A DNA stretch of 7,215 nucleotides from Phycisphaerae bacterium (lineage in GTDB: Bacteria > Planctomycetota > Phycisphaerae > WQYP01), in assembly GCA_013044065.1 (NCBI GenBank), contig JABEVA010000076.1, forward strand, positions 1 through 7,215, written 5' to 3'. How positions within the stretch are numbered: the first letter of the stretch is position 1; the number at the start of each line of letters is the position of its first letter. The translations under genes and the position numbers were made by a program. The notes under the pieces were generated by a model. That model saw only the letters and a program-made list of their open reading frames with translations. It ran no database searches and was not told where the DNA came from. Positions 1 to 6,195 of this stretch are shown one piece after another.

Positions 1-14
1 AAGGCGCATACGAA

Positions 15-45
15 ACCGGCGGGGCTTTTCCAAGGCCCCGCCGGT
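15..45 (-). terminator. Hairpin terminator after the porin gene
   Basis: Bases 15-25 and 35-45 form a perfect 11-bp GC-rich stem (ACCGGCGGGGC with GCCCCGCCGGT). It can extend by a G-T wobble and two A-T pairs to a tiny loop. It begins 38 bases past the porin stop on the minus strand and is followed in that direction by TTTCGTAT, a short, imperfect U-run. Read on the plus strand it is followed by GAGTTTTTAAG, so it may work in both directions. The stem is certain from the sequence; its role as an intrinsic terminator is inferred from position and shape. Confidence 0.75.
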
Positions 46-83
46 GAGTTTTTAAGCAAACAAACAGTTGTCCCAAGCCAGCG

Positions 84-1496
84 TCAGAATGTGTAAATTG
101 CGTCAACACCAACCGTGGTCTGATAGTGCTTGCCGTTGGTCAGCACGCCGTGGTCAGCCATATCCAAACGGACTTCCGGACGAACATAGAAATTCTTCCC
201 CAAGCTGCTGTTGGGAAAAGGGGTAATCTTCATACCCAGGGTGACTTCACCGTATTGAACGCTTACGCCGGCGGGTGGCGGATTGAAATCAAAGGCATCC
301 ATGGTAAAGCCAGCACCGTCGTAATAATATTCCTCACGGGCATTGAATGTGAGGTAACTGTTGACGTTGTAACTCTGGTAGACAGCTTCATCAAACCACC
401 CGGAAGAGCCACCATTGCTACCATTACCGGCCCCATCGTATCCAACGGTGGTGTCCGAAGCCAGCGTGAGTTTATTGCCGAGGATTGGCGGGACATAAGT
501 AATCAGTGGTTCGACAACAGTGCGGTACGGGTTATTGGTACCGGTATCTTGAGGGCCTACAGAAAGATTCACGGTCAACGTCCACTGCGAGTTGGGCGTG
601 TAGCTAACTTCGCCCAGATAATCCAATCCGGTGTTGTTGTCGCTTAAAGCCTGATTCCATCCACGAGTGACGCCATTCCAGAACGTCCACTGACTGTTGG
701 GAAAATAGCCGACCAGCACGCCCGTTTGCGTAAACGGAATGGCCATCCCGAATCCATAGGAGTGTGAATAAAGATAATTGGTGGTCGGGTTGATGGTTTC
801 CTCACCCAGGAGGGTGACAAAAGTTCCGGCCTTGATTTTCAGATCGCCGGCACCGCCGAGGTGCAGCCCCAATGTGACATAGGCCTGTTCAAGATCGAAT
901 TGGTACATCGGGTCTTGAATGGCACTGGTAACGCCGCTATTTTGCGTGGCATAACTATGGTAGAAATTCAGGCCATTGGGATGGATGTTATCGGAGGTTC
1001 CCGGGTCGTAGCCATACAGCCATTCAACCTTGCCTCCAACATCCCAACCGCGTTTCATATAGGCGGGATCGGAAAAGTTGATGGCCCTTGCGACAGTCAG
1101 ATCGACTTGATCCAATTGAATATGGTTGCCATACTCGGTATCAAAGACACGGGTTGGAATGACTCCGCCAGCCGGGCGGCCACTGAGGTCGGAGGTGTAA
1201 CCGGCCTCCACGTAGCCGAAAATGTTAATGCCGGCAGTTTGCAAATCCTGACCCAAGGTCGAGCCATTGGCATCGGGTATTTTGTCCAACGAATACATCA
1301 ACAGCGGATTGGTATCCGGTGCCGGGGCGGGCGTCGCCGGTGCCGTGGTGCTGTCCAAACTGACCGTGGTGTCCGCGGCGGGAATGGCGGTGCCGACAGC
1401 GGCACCAACGGATAGGGGACCGGATAAAATCAACCCGGCTCCCGCCATGGCTGCGGCCACAGCCATGGTAAACTTGAGATTGCGTCGGTGGGTCAT
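84..1496 (-). CDS. Outer-membrane beta-barrel porin, BBP2/OmpL-like
   Basis: Predicted 470-aa outer-membrane channel for passive uptake of small solutes. Residues 1 to about 35-41 look like a signal peptide: basic start (THRRNLK), a hydrophobic Ala/Gly/Leu stretch, then small residues suited to signal peptidase I. Residues 42-63 are a Thr/Ala/Pro-rich linker. From about residue 91 the protein alternates aromatic and polar residues as transmembrane beta strands do (INIFGYVEAGY, FDLEQAYVTLGL) and ends in IYTF, the terminal Phe expected for insertion by the BAM machinery. The block at 221-263 (KAGTF, LLGEE, NYLYSHSYGF, TGVLVGY), followed by a WNGVTRGWNQ..DNN motif at 273-288, is what I know from the BBP2 (putative beta-barrel porin-2) family. 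I chose ATG at 1496 because AAGGAG (1504-1509) lies 7 bases upstream; an in-frame start at 1547 would place 17 extra residues before the signal peptide and lacks that site. The substrate cannot be read from the sequence. Confidence 0.88.
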   Translation of the reverse strand: MTHRRNLKFTMAVAAAMAGAGLILSGPLSVGAAVGTAIPAADTTVSLDSTTAPATPAPAPDTNPLLMYSLDKIPDANGSTLGQDLQTAGINIFGYVEAGYTSDLSGRPAGGVIPTRVFDTEYGNHIQLDQVDLTVARAINFSDPAYMKRGWDVGGKVEWLYGYDPGTSDNIHPNGLNFYHSYATQNSGVTSAIQDPMYQFDLEQAYVTLGLHLGGAGDLKIKAGTFVTLLGEETINPTTNYLYSHSYGFGMAIPFTQTGVLVGYFPNSQWTFWNGVTRGWNQALSDNNTGLDYLGEVSYTPNSQWTLTVNLSVGPQDTGTNNPYRTVVEPLITYVPPILGNKLTLASDTTVGYDGAGNGSNGGSSGWFDEAVYQSYNVNSYLTFNAREEYYYDGAGFTMDAFDFNPPPAGVSVQYGEVTLGMKITPFPNSSLGKNFYVRPEVRLDMADHGVLTNGKHYQTTVGVDAIYTF

Positions 1497-1642
1497 TGAA
1501 AAACTCCTTAAAAAAATAACACAAAACCACACGCTGGTGGTAGCCAACGCAAAGGGTGTGCCAATGATGTGCAGAGCGGCAGGACGTCAAAATAAACCAG
1601 TCAGAGAGGGCCTTCATGCGTCTGAATTGGTTAAGGTTTAAT

Positions 1643-1657
1643 AAAGAACGGTTCTTT
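1643..1657. promoter_or_regulatory. Odd palindrome, possible operator
   Basis: AAAGAAC-G-GTTCTTT is a perfect inverted repeat with 7-base arms around one central base. It sits in the AT-rich part of the divergent region, about 147 bases upstream of the porin start codon and 236 bases upstream of the zinc-ribbon start. The size and symmetry fit a dimeric helix-turn-helix regulator site. No second copy was noticed in the window, so the role as an operator is inference. Confidence 0.35.
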
Positions 1658-1671
1658 TGCCTATAAAATAA

Positions 1672-1702
1672 GCAGTTGAATGCTCGCAGACGAGAGAACT
1701 GC
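1672..1702 (+). other. Two-stage hairpin in the zinc-ribbon leader region
   Basis: GCAGTT (1672-1677) pairs with AACTGC (1697-1702). Inside it CTCG (1683-1686) pairs with CGAG (1691-1694) around a CAGA tetraloop. The lower and upper stems are separated by an asymmetric internal loop (GAATG / AG). No T-run follows, so it is not a standard terminator. It would lie in the 5' leader of the zinc-ribbon transcript if that starts near the TATAAA at 1662. Function unknown. Confidence 0.3.
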
Positions 1703-1827
1703 AATGGTGGTGACGAGAGCATAGGTCTTGGAAGTCGCCGCGCGTCCAACGTAGCCCCTGCCGTCGGCTGCGCCCTCTATTAAGGGGTATGCTGCAGGCG
1801 AATCGTTGGCGAGAAAGGAGCGTGGGT

Positions 1828-1893
1828 TTGACAGACCAAAAACCCTGTGCCAAGCTGCACGCTTGGCGGTGCATCAAGGGTACGCATTGGTGA
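1828..1893 (+). CDS. Possible 21-codon leader ORF
   Basis: TTG at 1828 follows AAAGGAG (1814-1820) with 7 bases between, the strongest ribosome site upstream of the zinc-ribbon gene. The frame runs 21 codons (LTDQKPCAKLHAWRCIKGTHW) and ends at TGA 1891-1893, whose last base is the A of the zinc-ribbon ATG (TGATG). That overlap is typical of translational coupling. The peptide has two Cys, two His and two Trp, resembles nothing I recognise, and could be an untranslated coincidence. TTG is a weak start, and the AAAGGAG could be chance or could serve another start. Confidence 0.3.
   Translation: MTDQKPCAKLHAWRCIKGTHW
1849..1867 (+). promoter_or_regulatory. Hairpin just upstream of the zinc-ribbon start
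   Basis: GCCAAGC (1849-1855) and GCTTGGC (1861-1867) form a perfect 7-bp stem with the 5-base loop TGCAC. Outside it, CCCT (1843-1846) can pair with AGGG (1877-1880), which is part of the only Shine-Dalgarno-like sequence in front of ATG 1893. The folded form could therefore mask that site, and ribosomes moving through the leader ORF would open it. The pairings are seen in the sequence; the regulatory role is inferred. Confidence 0.35.
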
Positions 1894-2153
1894 TGAGTCC
1901 CCAACATAATTCCTGGTCTGATGATGCGGATGATGAATTGCCGGATGATAATCCGGAATTTGAGGAAACGGGCTGCACGATGCCCTGTCCAGAGTGCCAC
2001 AGAATAATAGATATGGAGGCCTCGCGTTGTCCGCACTGCGGGGCATACATTTCCGAGGCGTATCAAGCGCGTCGCTGGCCGCGTTGGTGGCTGGTGGTGG
2101 TGTGGGTGCTGGTCGGGCTGGCTCTGGTCGGATTTCTATTGAGTCTAATGTAA
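1893..2153 (+). CDS. Small zinc-ribbon protein with C-terminal membrane helix
   Basis: An 86-aa protein of unknown function. Residues 7-26 are strongly acidic (SWSDDADDELPDDNPEFEE). A zinc-ribbon follows at 32-50: CPEC, ten residues, CPHCG, so Cys32, Cys35, Cys46 and Cys49 should bind one zinc; Cys28 is just outside. After a basic patch (QARRWPR, 58-64), residues 65-86 form one hydrophobic helix (WWLVVVWVLVGLALVGFLL) that reaches the C-terminus. By the positive-inside rule the zinc-ribbon would face the cytoplasm. I recall small zinc-ribbon plus one-helix proteins of this design in planctomycete genomes, with no assigned role. ATG 1893 is preferred because conserved-looking sequence begins there; its own ribosome site is weak (AAGGG, 12 bases away), while the open frame extends upstream to 1755 with unlikely sequence. 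It converges on the hydrolase gene with a 22-base gap and no clear terminator between. Confidence 0.72.
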   Translation: MSPQHNSWSDDADDELPDDNPEFEETGCTMPCPECHRIIDMEASRCPHCGAYISEAYQARRWPRWWLVVVWVLVGLALVGFLLSLM

Positions 2154-2175
2154 GGACCAGCCGTAAAACACGACC

Positions 2176-4449
2176 TTATTTTTGCGCGGTTCCTAACACC
2201 AGATACAGCATATCGGGCGGCAATTGCAATTGAATTTGGCCGCCATGGCGCTGCAGCGGCACCTTGGCGGCGGCAAAACCATCCGGGTTCAAAAGCGTGG
2301 CGGTGTGAATAACCGCGTTGTTGAGGGTGATGGAAGCCTTGATATTGCGCACTTGCCAGGGATTTTGACCGGTGGAAATCACGCGATATCCAGGTATTCG
2401 CTTGCCGCTGAGAGTCAGTGTGGCCGGGGCGCTTTTCCACCCGGTGGGGCGGGCTATGGTGCCTACCTGCACCAGAATTTGGCGGCTGATCTGCAGGGGC
2501 AGGCCATCCATGGAAACCAGCAAGATGGAGGCGTAGGCATTGCGGCACGTGATCCTGAGTCCGGGCAGATTAAATGCCTCCCGGCGACCCAGAAAGCCCA
2601 CCACGCCCTTGGCCCGGGCGGTGTTGAGCGTGCAGATGCCCAGATGATAATTCAGGCTTATCTGGCGGGTATCACTGGAAACAATTCCACGCCGGGGCTG
2701 GATATACGCGGCCAAGTTGCGCACAAAATTGTGACCGCTCCGGTGGTGGTAACTCACCAGCACCGGTCCCACGAGAAACGCCAGCGGGCTGACTGCGGTT
2801 TTTGCGTCCAGACGCATGGCGGTCACGCCGCGATCGCGGTTGGGATCATAGCCAGCTCCTTCGGCGATAATTGGCGGGCGACGATTCCACAGGCCTTGCA
2901 GGCTGCGACGTTCGATGACGGTGGGCTTGCCGGGTCGGATATAACCGCGGCGGTATAGCAGGGCCGCCGCGGGAAACTGGCCCAATTGTTGGGGGGTGCC
3001 GATTTGCCATTTGGCCATGGGCGGCTGCCACACACTATGGGCGAGATGTTTGAACGGTTGCTGCCATTGGTGGTTGATGGCAAACCAGTAATATCCCGCC
3101 ACGCCCGTGAGCGAGCTGTACGCGGCCACCAGAAAAGGCCCTTCCGCCTGATATCGATCCGGAGCCACCCACTGGCCTTCTGTGACCATCATCGGAAAGC
3201 CGATCACCTGTTTCAGGTTCACCGGAATGGATTGTGGATGGAGCAAGCAGGAAAAATTGGTATACAGATCACCAGGTTGGATGGCCCATCCGGAATTGCG
3301 ACCGATGTGAATGCCGGTAGTGTAACGGTTGACGGCCATCACATTACCCGCGGTGTAGGTCCAGCGTTCAACATCATTGAGCAGCAACGGATCAACCGTT
3401 TTCCAATTACCGGCGTTGATCAGTTGCCGGGCACCGAGATTGCGGTGGATGTACCGCACCATCTTTTTATTGAAGTGGTACATCACGCGGGCGAAAAAAT
3501 GCAATTGATCCGCCAGCCGCACCGCCATTCCTCCGGTCTGAGGTTGCGTCCAAAACCAGTTGAGGAACATGCCGGCGACGCCGTGTGCAAAATCATCGCC
3601 GGGGGCATGGACGCCTTTCCAGGCCAGCAGGGCATTGTGAAGCGAACCATATTTTGTGATCAGCCAATGGGCGTACAGCCGCGCAATTTCCAGTCGCTGC
3701 GCGGTTTCACCGCTATGCACATTGACAATGGCCTGCATATTCCAAAACAACAGGGAATCCTCATTTTGCAGGGAAATAATGGCCACCGCCGGGTCCTTTC
3801 CCAGGGGGATGCCGGTATACGGATTGGGGCGGGTCAGCAGTGCCCGTAGCCAGGCCTGGTAGCCGCGCTGCATGGTGGGATCCCAAAACAATAGCGAGGC
3901 GGCCGAGGCCGAATTCCCCGGTACGTGCCATGATTTTTGGATATGCACTGCCACGGCCCAATAAGGTGAAATGGTGGTGTAAATGCCCTGCTGCTTCATG
4001 GCCGCCACCTGTTTCCATAAGGCGTGGAGGGCATGCACATTAACATCTGTAATGCGGGAGCCGGGGTTTGTGGGGGCCAAGGTGCAATGGAATCGGGCCA
4101 TATTCACCCCGTAGTGGGCGAGAAATCGAGCGGCCTGTTCCGTGGCCGCAAACCCTTTAAGATTTCCGGCAAAGCTGCCCACGGCCCAAAATCGTATCGG
4201 CTGGCCATCGCCACGGACAAAACCGCGACCATCGGCGGAGAGCTTAATAAAGCCATGCTCGCCAGCCACCTTTTCATTGAGGCTGCGAAGATCCAGCAGG
4301 GGCTTGGCTGGGGCAAAGGTTTTCGGCGGCACAAACGGCCAGGTTTGAGCGGCTGCGGCCTGACCCTGCCGGCCGATACCGAAGGCCGCCGTCATCAGGA
4401 TGAGTCGAAAGATAACCAGTGGGGCGCGGTGTTGCATGGTAATCTCCAT
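2176..4449 (-). CDS. Secreted clan-A-like glycoside hydrolase
   Basis: A 757-aa protein predicted to hydrolyse a glycosidic bond outside the cytoplasm. Residues 1-34 are a signal peptide (basic start, LVIFRLILMTAAFG, then QAAAA before QTW). A (beta/alpha)8-barrel pattern follows. Residues 65-95 (GFIKLSADGRGFV, IRFWAVG) are the usual entry strands. GVNMARFHC at 114-122 resembles the GVNxxRxHH strand of related barrels, and GIYTTISPYW at 155-164 the next strand. DPAVAIISLQNED at 219-231 carries the Asn229-Glu230 pair expected for the acid/base of clan GH-A, and MMVTEGQW at 420-427 carries Glu424 as the likely nucleophile. GVAGYYWFA at 449-457 fits the last barrel strand. Residues from about 480 to 757 look like accessory beta-sandwich domains. 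The closest families in my memory are GH5/GH42-like 'cellulase family' hydrolases common in planctomycetes and verrucomicrobia; family and substrate are not settled. ATG 4449 (AAGAGG 6 bases upstream) and ATG 4437 (GGAG 6 bases upstream) are both good starts; 4437 gives the more usual signal peptide. Confidence 0.8.
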   Translation of the reverse strand: MEITMQHRAPLVIFRLILMTAAFGIGRQGQAAAAQTWPFVPPKTFAPAKPLLDLRSLNEKVAGEHGFIKLSADGRGFVRGDGQPIRFWAVGSFAGNLKGFAATEQAARFLAHYGVNMARFHCTLAPTNPGSRITDVNVHALHALWKQVAAMKQQGIYTTISPYWAVAVHIQKSWHVPGNSASAASLLFWDPTMQRGYQAWLRALLTRPNPYTGIPLGKDPAVAIISLQNEDSLLFWNMQAIVNVHSGETAQRLEIARLYAHWLITKYGSLHNALLAWKGVHAPGDDFAHGVAGMFLNWFWTQPQTGGMAVRLADQLHFFARVMYHFNKKMVRYIHRNLGARQLINAGNWKTVDPLLLNDVERWTYTAGNVMAVNRYTTGIHIGRNSGWAIQPGDLYTNFSCLLHPQSIPVNLKQVIGFPMMVTEGQWVAPDRYQAEGPFLVAAYSSLTGVAGYYWFAINHQWQQPFKHLAHSVWQPPMAKWQIGTPQQLGQFPAAALLYRRGYIRPGKPTVIERRSLQGLWNRRPPIIAEGAGYDPNRDRGVTAMRLDAKTAVSPLAFLVGPVLVSYHHRSGHNFVRNLAAYIQPRRGIVSSDTRQISLNYHLGICTLNTARAKGVVGFLGRREAFNLPGLRITCRNAYASILLVSMDGLPLQISRQILVQVGTIARPTGWKSAPATLTLSGKRIPGYRVISTGQNPWQVRNIKASITLNNAVIHTATLLNPDGFAAAKVPLQRHGGQIQLQLPPDMLYLVLGTAQK

Positions 4450-4598
4450 AGAAGACCTCTTCCGTGATGGTCAGTATAATCATGGGAAGGCTTTCGTCGC
4501 GGTCAAGTGGAAGCTACTGCGAAAGCATGGGGATGGGAGAAGCTGGCCGCAGCGGGGATTGCTGCGGTGTTATTGGATTTATTTTGAAACGCCCCGAC
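4450..4598. other. Divergent intergenic region, hydrolase/membrane protein
   Basis: About 150 bases between two divergent genes. On the minus strand, toward the hydrolase, TATACT (4473-4478) is a 5/6 match to a -10 element. TTGACC (4501-4506) is a 5/6 match to a -35 element, but the 22-base spacer between them is too long for a standard sigma-70 promoter. Reading frames that cross this stretch on the plus strand look non-coding. I see no operator or hairpin of note. Confidence 0.3.
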
Positions 4599-5051
4599 AT
4601 GACCGCATCACCAGAGCCAAGCAATGCCAAACTCAACGGCGATTGGCCCGGCTGATTGTTTTGCTGCTGGCCGGGGCGTTTGTGCTGTTGATGCTGGATA
4701 TTCGCGAAGAAGATCTGGAGCCAATCAAACACGGCTATTTGTTCCCATGGATTCCCATTGTGTATTCCGGCATGATGTGTTTCTGTTGTCTGGTGACATT
4801 TTTCCGCTGGCGCAGGCCACTGCGGCGTATGCTCATGGCGCTGTTTGTGCTGGGCATCGGCGTGGGGCTGCTGGGATTCTGGTTTCACAGGCATGGCCAT
4901 CCGCTTCATGCAATTTCAGTTTGCCGTGCAGGCCTGGCGGTCGATACCATTGCCGCACCATGGCCAGCCGCCGACGCTTGCACCATTGTCTTTTGTGGGG
5001 CTGGGGTTGATTGGCGGCATAGGCTGCGGTGACTGGGCGCAAAAGCACTAA
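4599..5051 (+). pseudogene. Four-helix membrane protein with broken reading frame
   Basis: A small integral membrane protein of unknown function, visible only by joining frames. The main part runs from about 4643 to 4906 in one frame with three hydrophobic segments: about 4643-4699 (LARLIVLLLAGAFVLLML), 4739-4804 (LFPWIPIVYSGMM and on) and 4829-4885 (MLMALFVLGIGVGLLGFWF), followed by HRHGHP. Then coding character moves by +1 to another frame: from ATG 4908 it reads MQFQFAVQAW, PPTLAPLSFVGLGLIGGIG (fourth helix, about 4974-5033) and stops at TAA 5049-5051. Skipping one base near 4907 joins them smoothly (HRHGHPL then MQFQFAV). Without the shift the first frame ends at 5032 with a non-hydrophobic tail. 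The 5' end is also unclear: ATG 4599 gives a plausible MTASPEPSNAKLNG, but in the second frame, which meets a stop at 4653-4655, so a second shift near 4640 may exist; otherwise the start could be TTG 4643. Real mutation and sequencing error cannot be told apart here. Confidence 0.55.
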
Positions 5052-5093
5052 GGCTTGGCGATAAAATAACTTGATTATTCTGGCTGGGTTTTT

Positions 5094-5154
5094 GGCCCGC
5101 AGGCGGCGTTGCTCGCTCTATACAGACACATTCGGATATGCGCCTAGCAGGGCC
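5094..5154. repeat. Imperfect inverted repeat
   Basis: GGCCCGCAGGCG (5094-5105) pairs with CGCCTAGCAGGGCC (5141-5154), giving 12 base pairs with two single-base bulges (A5146, A5149) and a 35-base loop. The arms are GC-rich and the loop is mixed sequence. The shape fits a REP-like dispersed element or a transcript-end structure. Only one copy is present in this window. Confidence 0.4.
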
Positions 5155-5168
5155 TTGCCCGCGGGCAA
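5155..5168. repeat. 14-base perfect palindrome
   Basis: TTGCCCGCGGGCAA is identical to its reverse complement. It follows the inverted repeat at 5094-5154 without a gap and begins 44 bases past the dehydrogenase stop (5212). As RNA it could fold to a 5-bp stem with a CGCG loop. It could be part of a termination or repeat structure, or a protein-binding site. Confidence 0.4.
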
Positions 5169-5211
5169 AGTTCCTGCGCCATAATTGTTGCAAATTATTG
5201 TGTCGGGAAGC

Positions 5212-6165
5212 CTAAAGGATGTGCTTGGCCGGCGCACTGCTGGGGCCGCGGCGCAGATAGTCCACTACATCCCGGGCTACCCAACTCATGGCATCCATGG
5301 CCCCCTGTGTGCGCGCGGCCAGATGCGGGGCAAAAATCAGTTTTTGAATTCCCCATAACGGGTAATCCGGACCAGGTGGTTCCGGATCATGCACATCCAG
5401 CGCTGCGCCGGCCAGTTTTCCAGCCCGCAAAGCCTCGGCCAGAGCGGCGGCATCCACCACTTCACCGCGGCTGGTATTGATTAAAAGAGCCGTCGGTTTA
5501 AGCAAGGCCAGCGTTGCGGCATTGATTAAATGCTTGTTGCCGGGCTGGTGGCTCACGTGAATGGTAAGAATATCCGCTTGGCGATAAAGCTCGTCCTTGG
5601 CTACACTTTGGGCGGGAAACGTGACCTTGGCGGCAACATCAAGCAAATCATTATACAGCACGTTCATACCAAAAGCGTGGGCTACGCGCCCCACCGCCGT
5701 GCCGATGCGCCCCATCCCCAGAATCCCCAAGGTGCGGCCATGTATTTCCAAACCCCGCATGGTTTTACGGTATCGGTGAAAGGCCTCCGGTGAGACGGGT
5801 GAAGTTAAGTTAACCAGCGGTCGCCCGAGATTAAAAATCAGGTTGAAAACATATTCGACCACCGCGTGGGTATTGGCGGTGGGTGTGGAGATAACTTCGA
5901 TACCCCGGGCCCGGCACGCTTGCAGGTCGATATTTTCCAGTCCCACGCCGGCGCGCCCCACCACGCGCAAACGAGGGGCTTTGGCAAGCAGCGCGGCATT
6001 CACCTGGGTGTAGGTGCGTACGATAAGGGCATCGGCGGCGGCCAGATGCGCCTGGAGTGGCACCGGATCACGGGGCGAACACTCCACCACATGGGCTTGG
6101 CGTTGAAGCCAGTGCAGCGGCTGGTCTTCCAAGCCCTCCGTGATTAAGATGGTCCATGGATTCAT
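5212..6165 (-). CDS. D-2-hydroxyacid dehydrogenase (phosphoglycerate dehydrogenase type)
   Basis: A 317-aa cytoplasmic NAD(P)-dependent oxidoreductase that interconverts a 2-hydroxyacid and a 2-ketoacid. 3-Phosphoglycerate oxidation, the first step of serine synthesis, is the leading guess; glyoxylate or hydroxypyruvate reduction is possible. Substrate-side motifs are RAGVGLENID (71-80) and NTHAVVEYVFNLI (98-110). The Rossmann motif is GMGRIG (150-155), with Asp173 at the end of the next strand, which favours NAD over NADP. The catalytic trio is intact: Arg233 (NTSRGEVVD), Glu262 (DPEPP) and His281 (APHLAA). The length matches the short form without an ACT or other regulatory domain, so serine feedback through ACT is not expected. 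ATG 6165 is chosen because GAGG (6172-6175) lies 6 bases upstream; ATG at 6180 has no ribosome site. It starts 30 bases after the aminopeptidase stop, so the two are probably co-transcribed. Confidence 0.92.
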   Translation of the reverse strand: MNPWTILITEGLEDQPLHWLQRQAHVVECSPRDPVPLQAHLAAADALIVRTYTQVNAALLAKAPRLRVVGRAGVGLENIDLQACRARGIEVISTPTANTHAVVEYVFNLIFNLGRPLVNLTSPVSPEAFHRYRKTMRGLEIHGRTLGILGMGRIGTAVGRVAHAFGMNVLYNDLLDVAAKVTFPAQSVAKDELYRQADILTIHVSHQPGNKHLINAATLALLKPTALLINTSRGEVVDAAALAEALRAGKLAGAALDVHDPEPPGPDYPLWGIQKLIFAPHLAARTQGAMDAMSWVARDVVDYLRRGPSSAPAKHIL

Positions 6166-6195
6166 TGAATACCTCAACATAAAAAGTTGGCAAGA

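Larger units (their letters stand above)
1497..1827. other. Porin/zinc-ribbon divergent intergenic region
   Basis: About 330 bases with no convincing gene. Open frames crossing it are low-quality extensions or antisense of the neighbours. It carries the upstream signals for two divergent genes. The AT-rich part at 1631-1671 holds a 15-nt odd palindrome and, on the plus strand, TATAAA at 1662-1667 that could be a -10 element but lacks a good -35 box. Bases 1672-1702 can form a two-stage hairpin. The octamer GACGAGAG occurs twice (1689-1696 and 1712-1719). Bases 1738-1800 are GC-rich with a weak CCCCT/AGGGG pairing (1755-1759 with 1783-1787). I could not fix a promoter for either gene. Confidence 0.5.
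5052..5211. other. Structured intergenic region
   Basis: About 160 bases between the convergent ends of the membrane-protein and dehydrogenase genes. It holds an imperfect inverted repeat at 5094-5154 and a 14-base perfect palindrome at 5155-5168, directly abutting. No standard terminator with a U-run was found for either gene, though these structures may end transcription from one or both sides. A minus-strand open frame that crosses this region continues antisense into the membrane-protein gene and does not look coding. Confidence 0.5.

Noticed and set aside
861..1415. Plus-strand open frame of 184 codons opposite the porin
   Set aside because: Antisense to a well-supported beta-barrel gene; composition is that of a reverse-complement shadow with no domain or ribosome site.
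1828..1833. TTGACA as a -35 promoter box
   Set aside because: No acceptable -10 hexamer 16-18 bases downstream (CAAGCT region); it overlaps the start of the leader ORF and is probably chance.
1638..2066. Minus-strand open frame of 142 codons across the intergenic region and zinc-ribbon gene
   Set aside because: It is antisense to the CPEC/CPHC zinc-ribbon and has no recognisable motif.
2108..2161. GCTGGTC (2108-2114) / GACCAGC (2155-2161) pairing at the convergent gene ends as a terminator
   Set aside because: The loop is about 40 bases, there is no adjacent U-run, and the left arm lies in coding sequence with several similar GCTGG repeats.
2224..3849. Long plus-strand open frames (244 and 287 codons) opposite the hydrolase gene
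   Set aside because: They are antisense to a gene with a clear signal peptide and catalytic motifs, have no recognisable domains, and reflect the scarcity of stops opposite GC-rich codons.
4906..5193. Minus-strand 95-codon open frame over the structured intergenic block
   Set aside because: Half of it is antisense to the membrane-protein 3' end and the rest translates the inverted repeat; no coding signal.
5054..5588. Shared 12-mer CTTGGCGATAAA at 5054-5065 and near 5577-5588
   Set aside because: One 12-base match is expected by chance in a window this size, and the second copy is inside the dehydrogenase gene.
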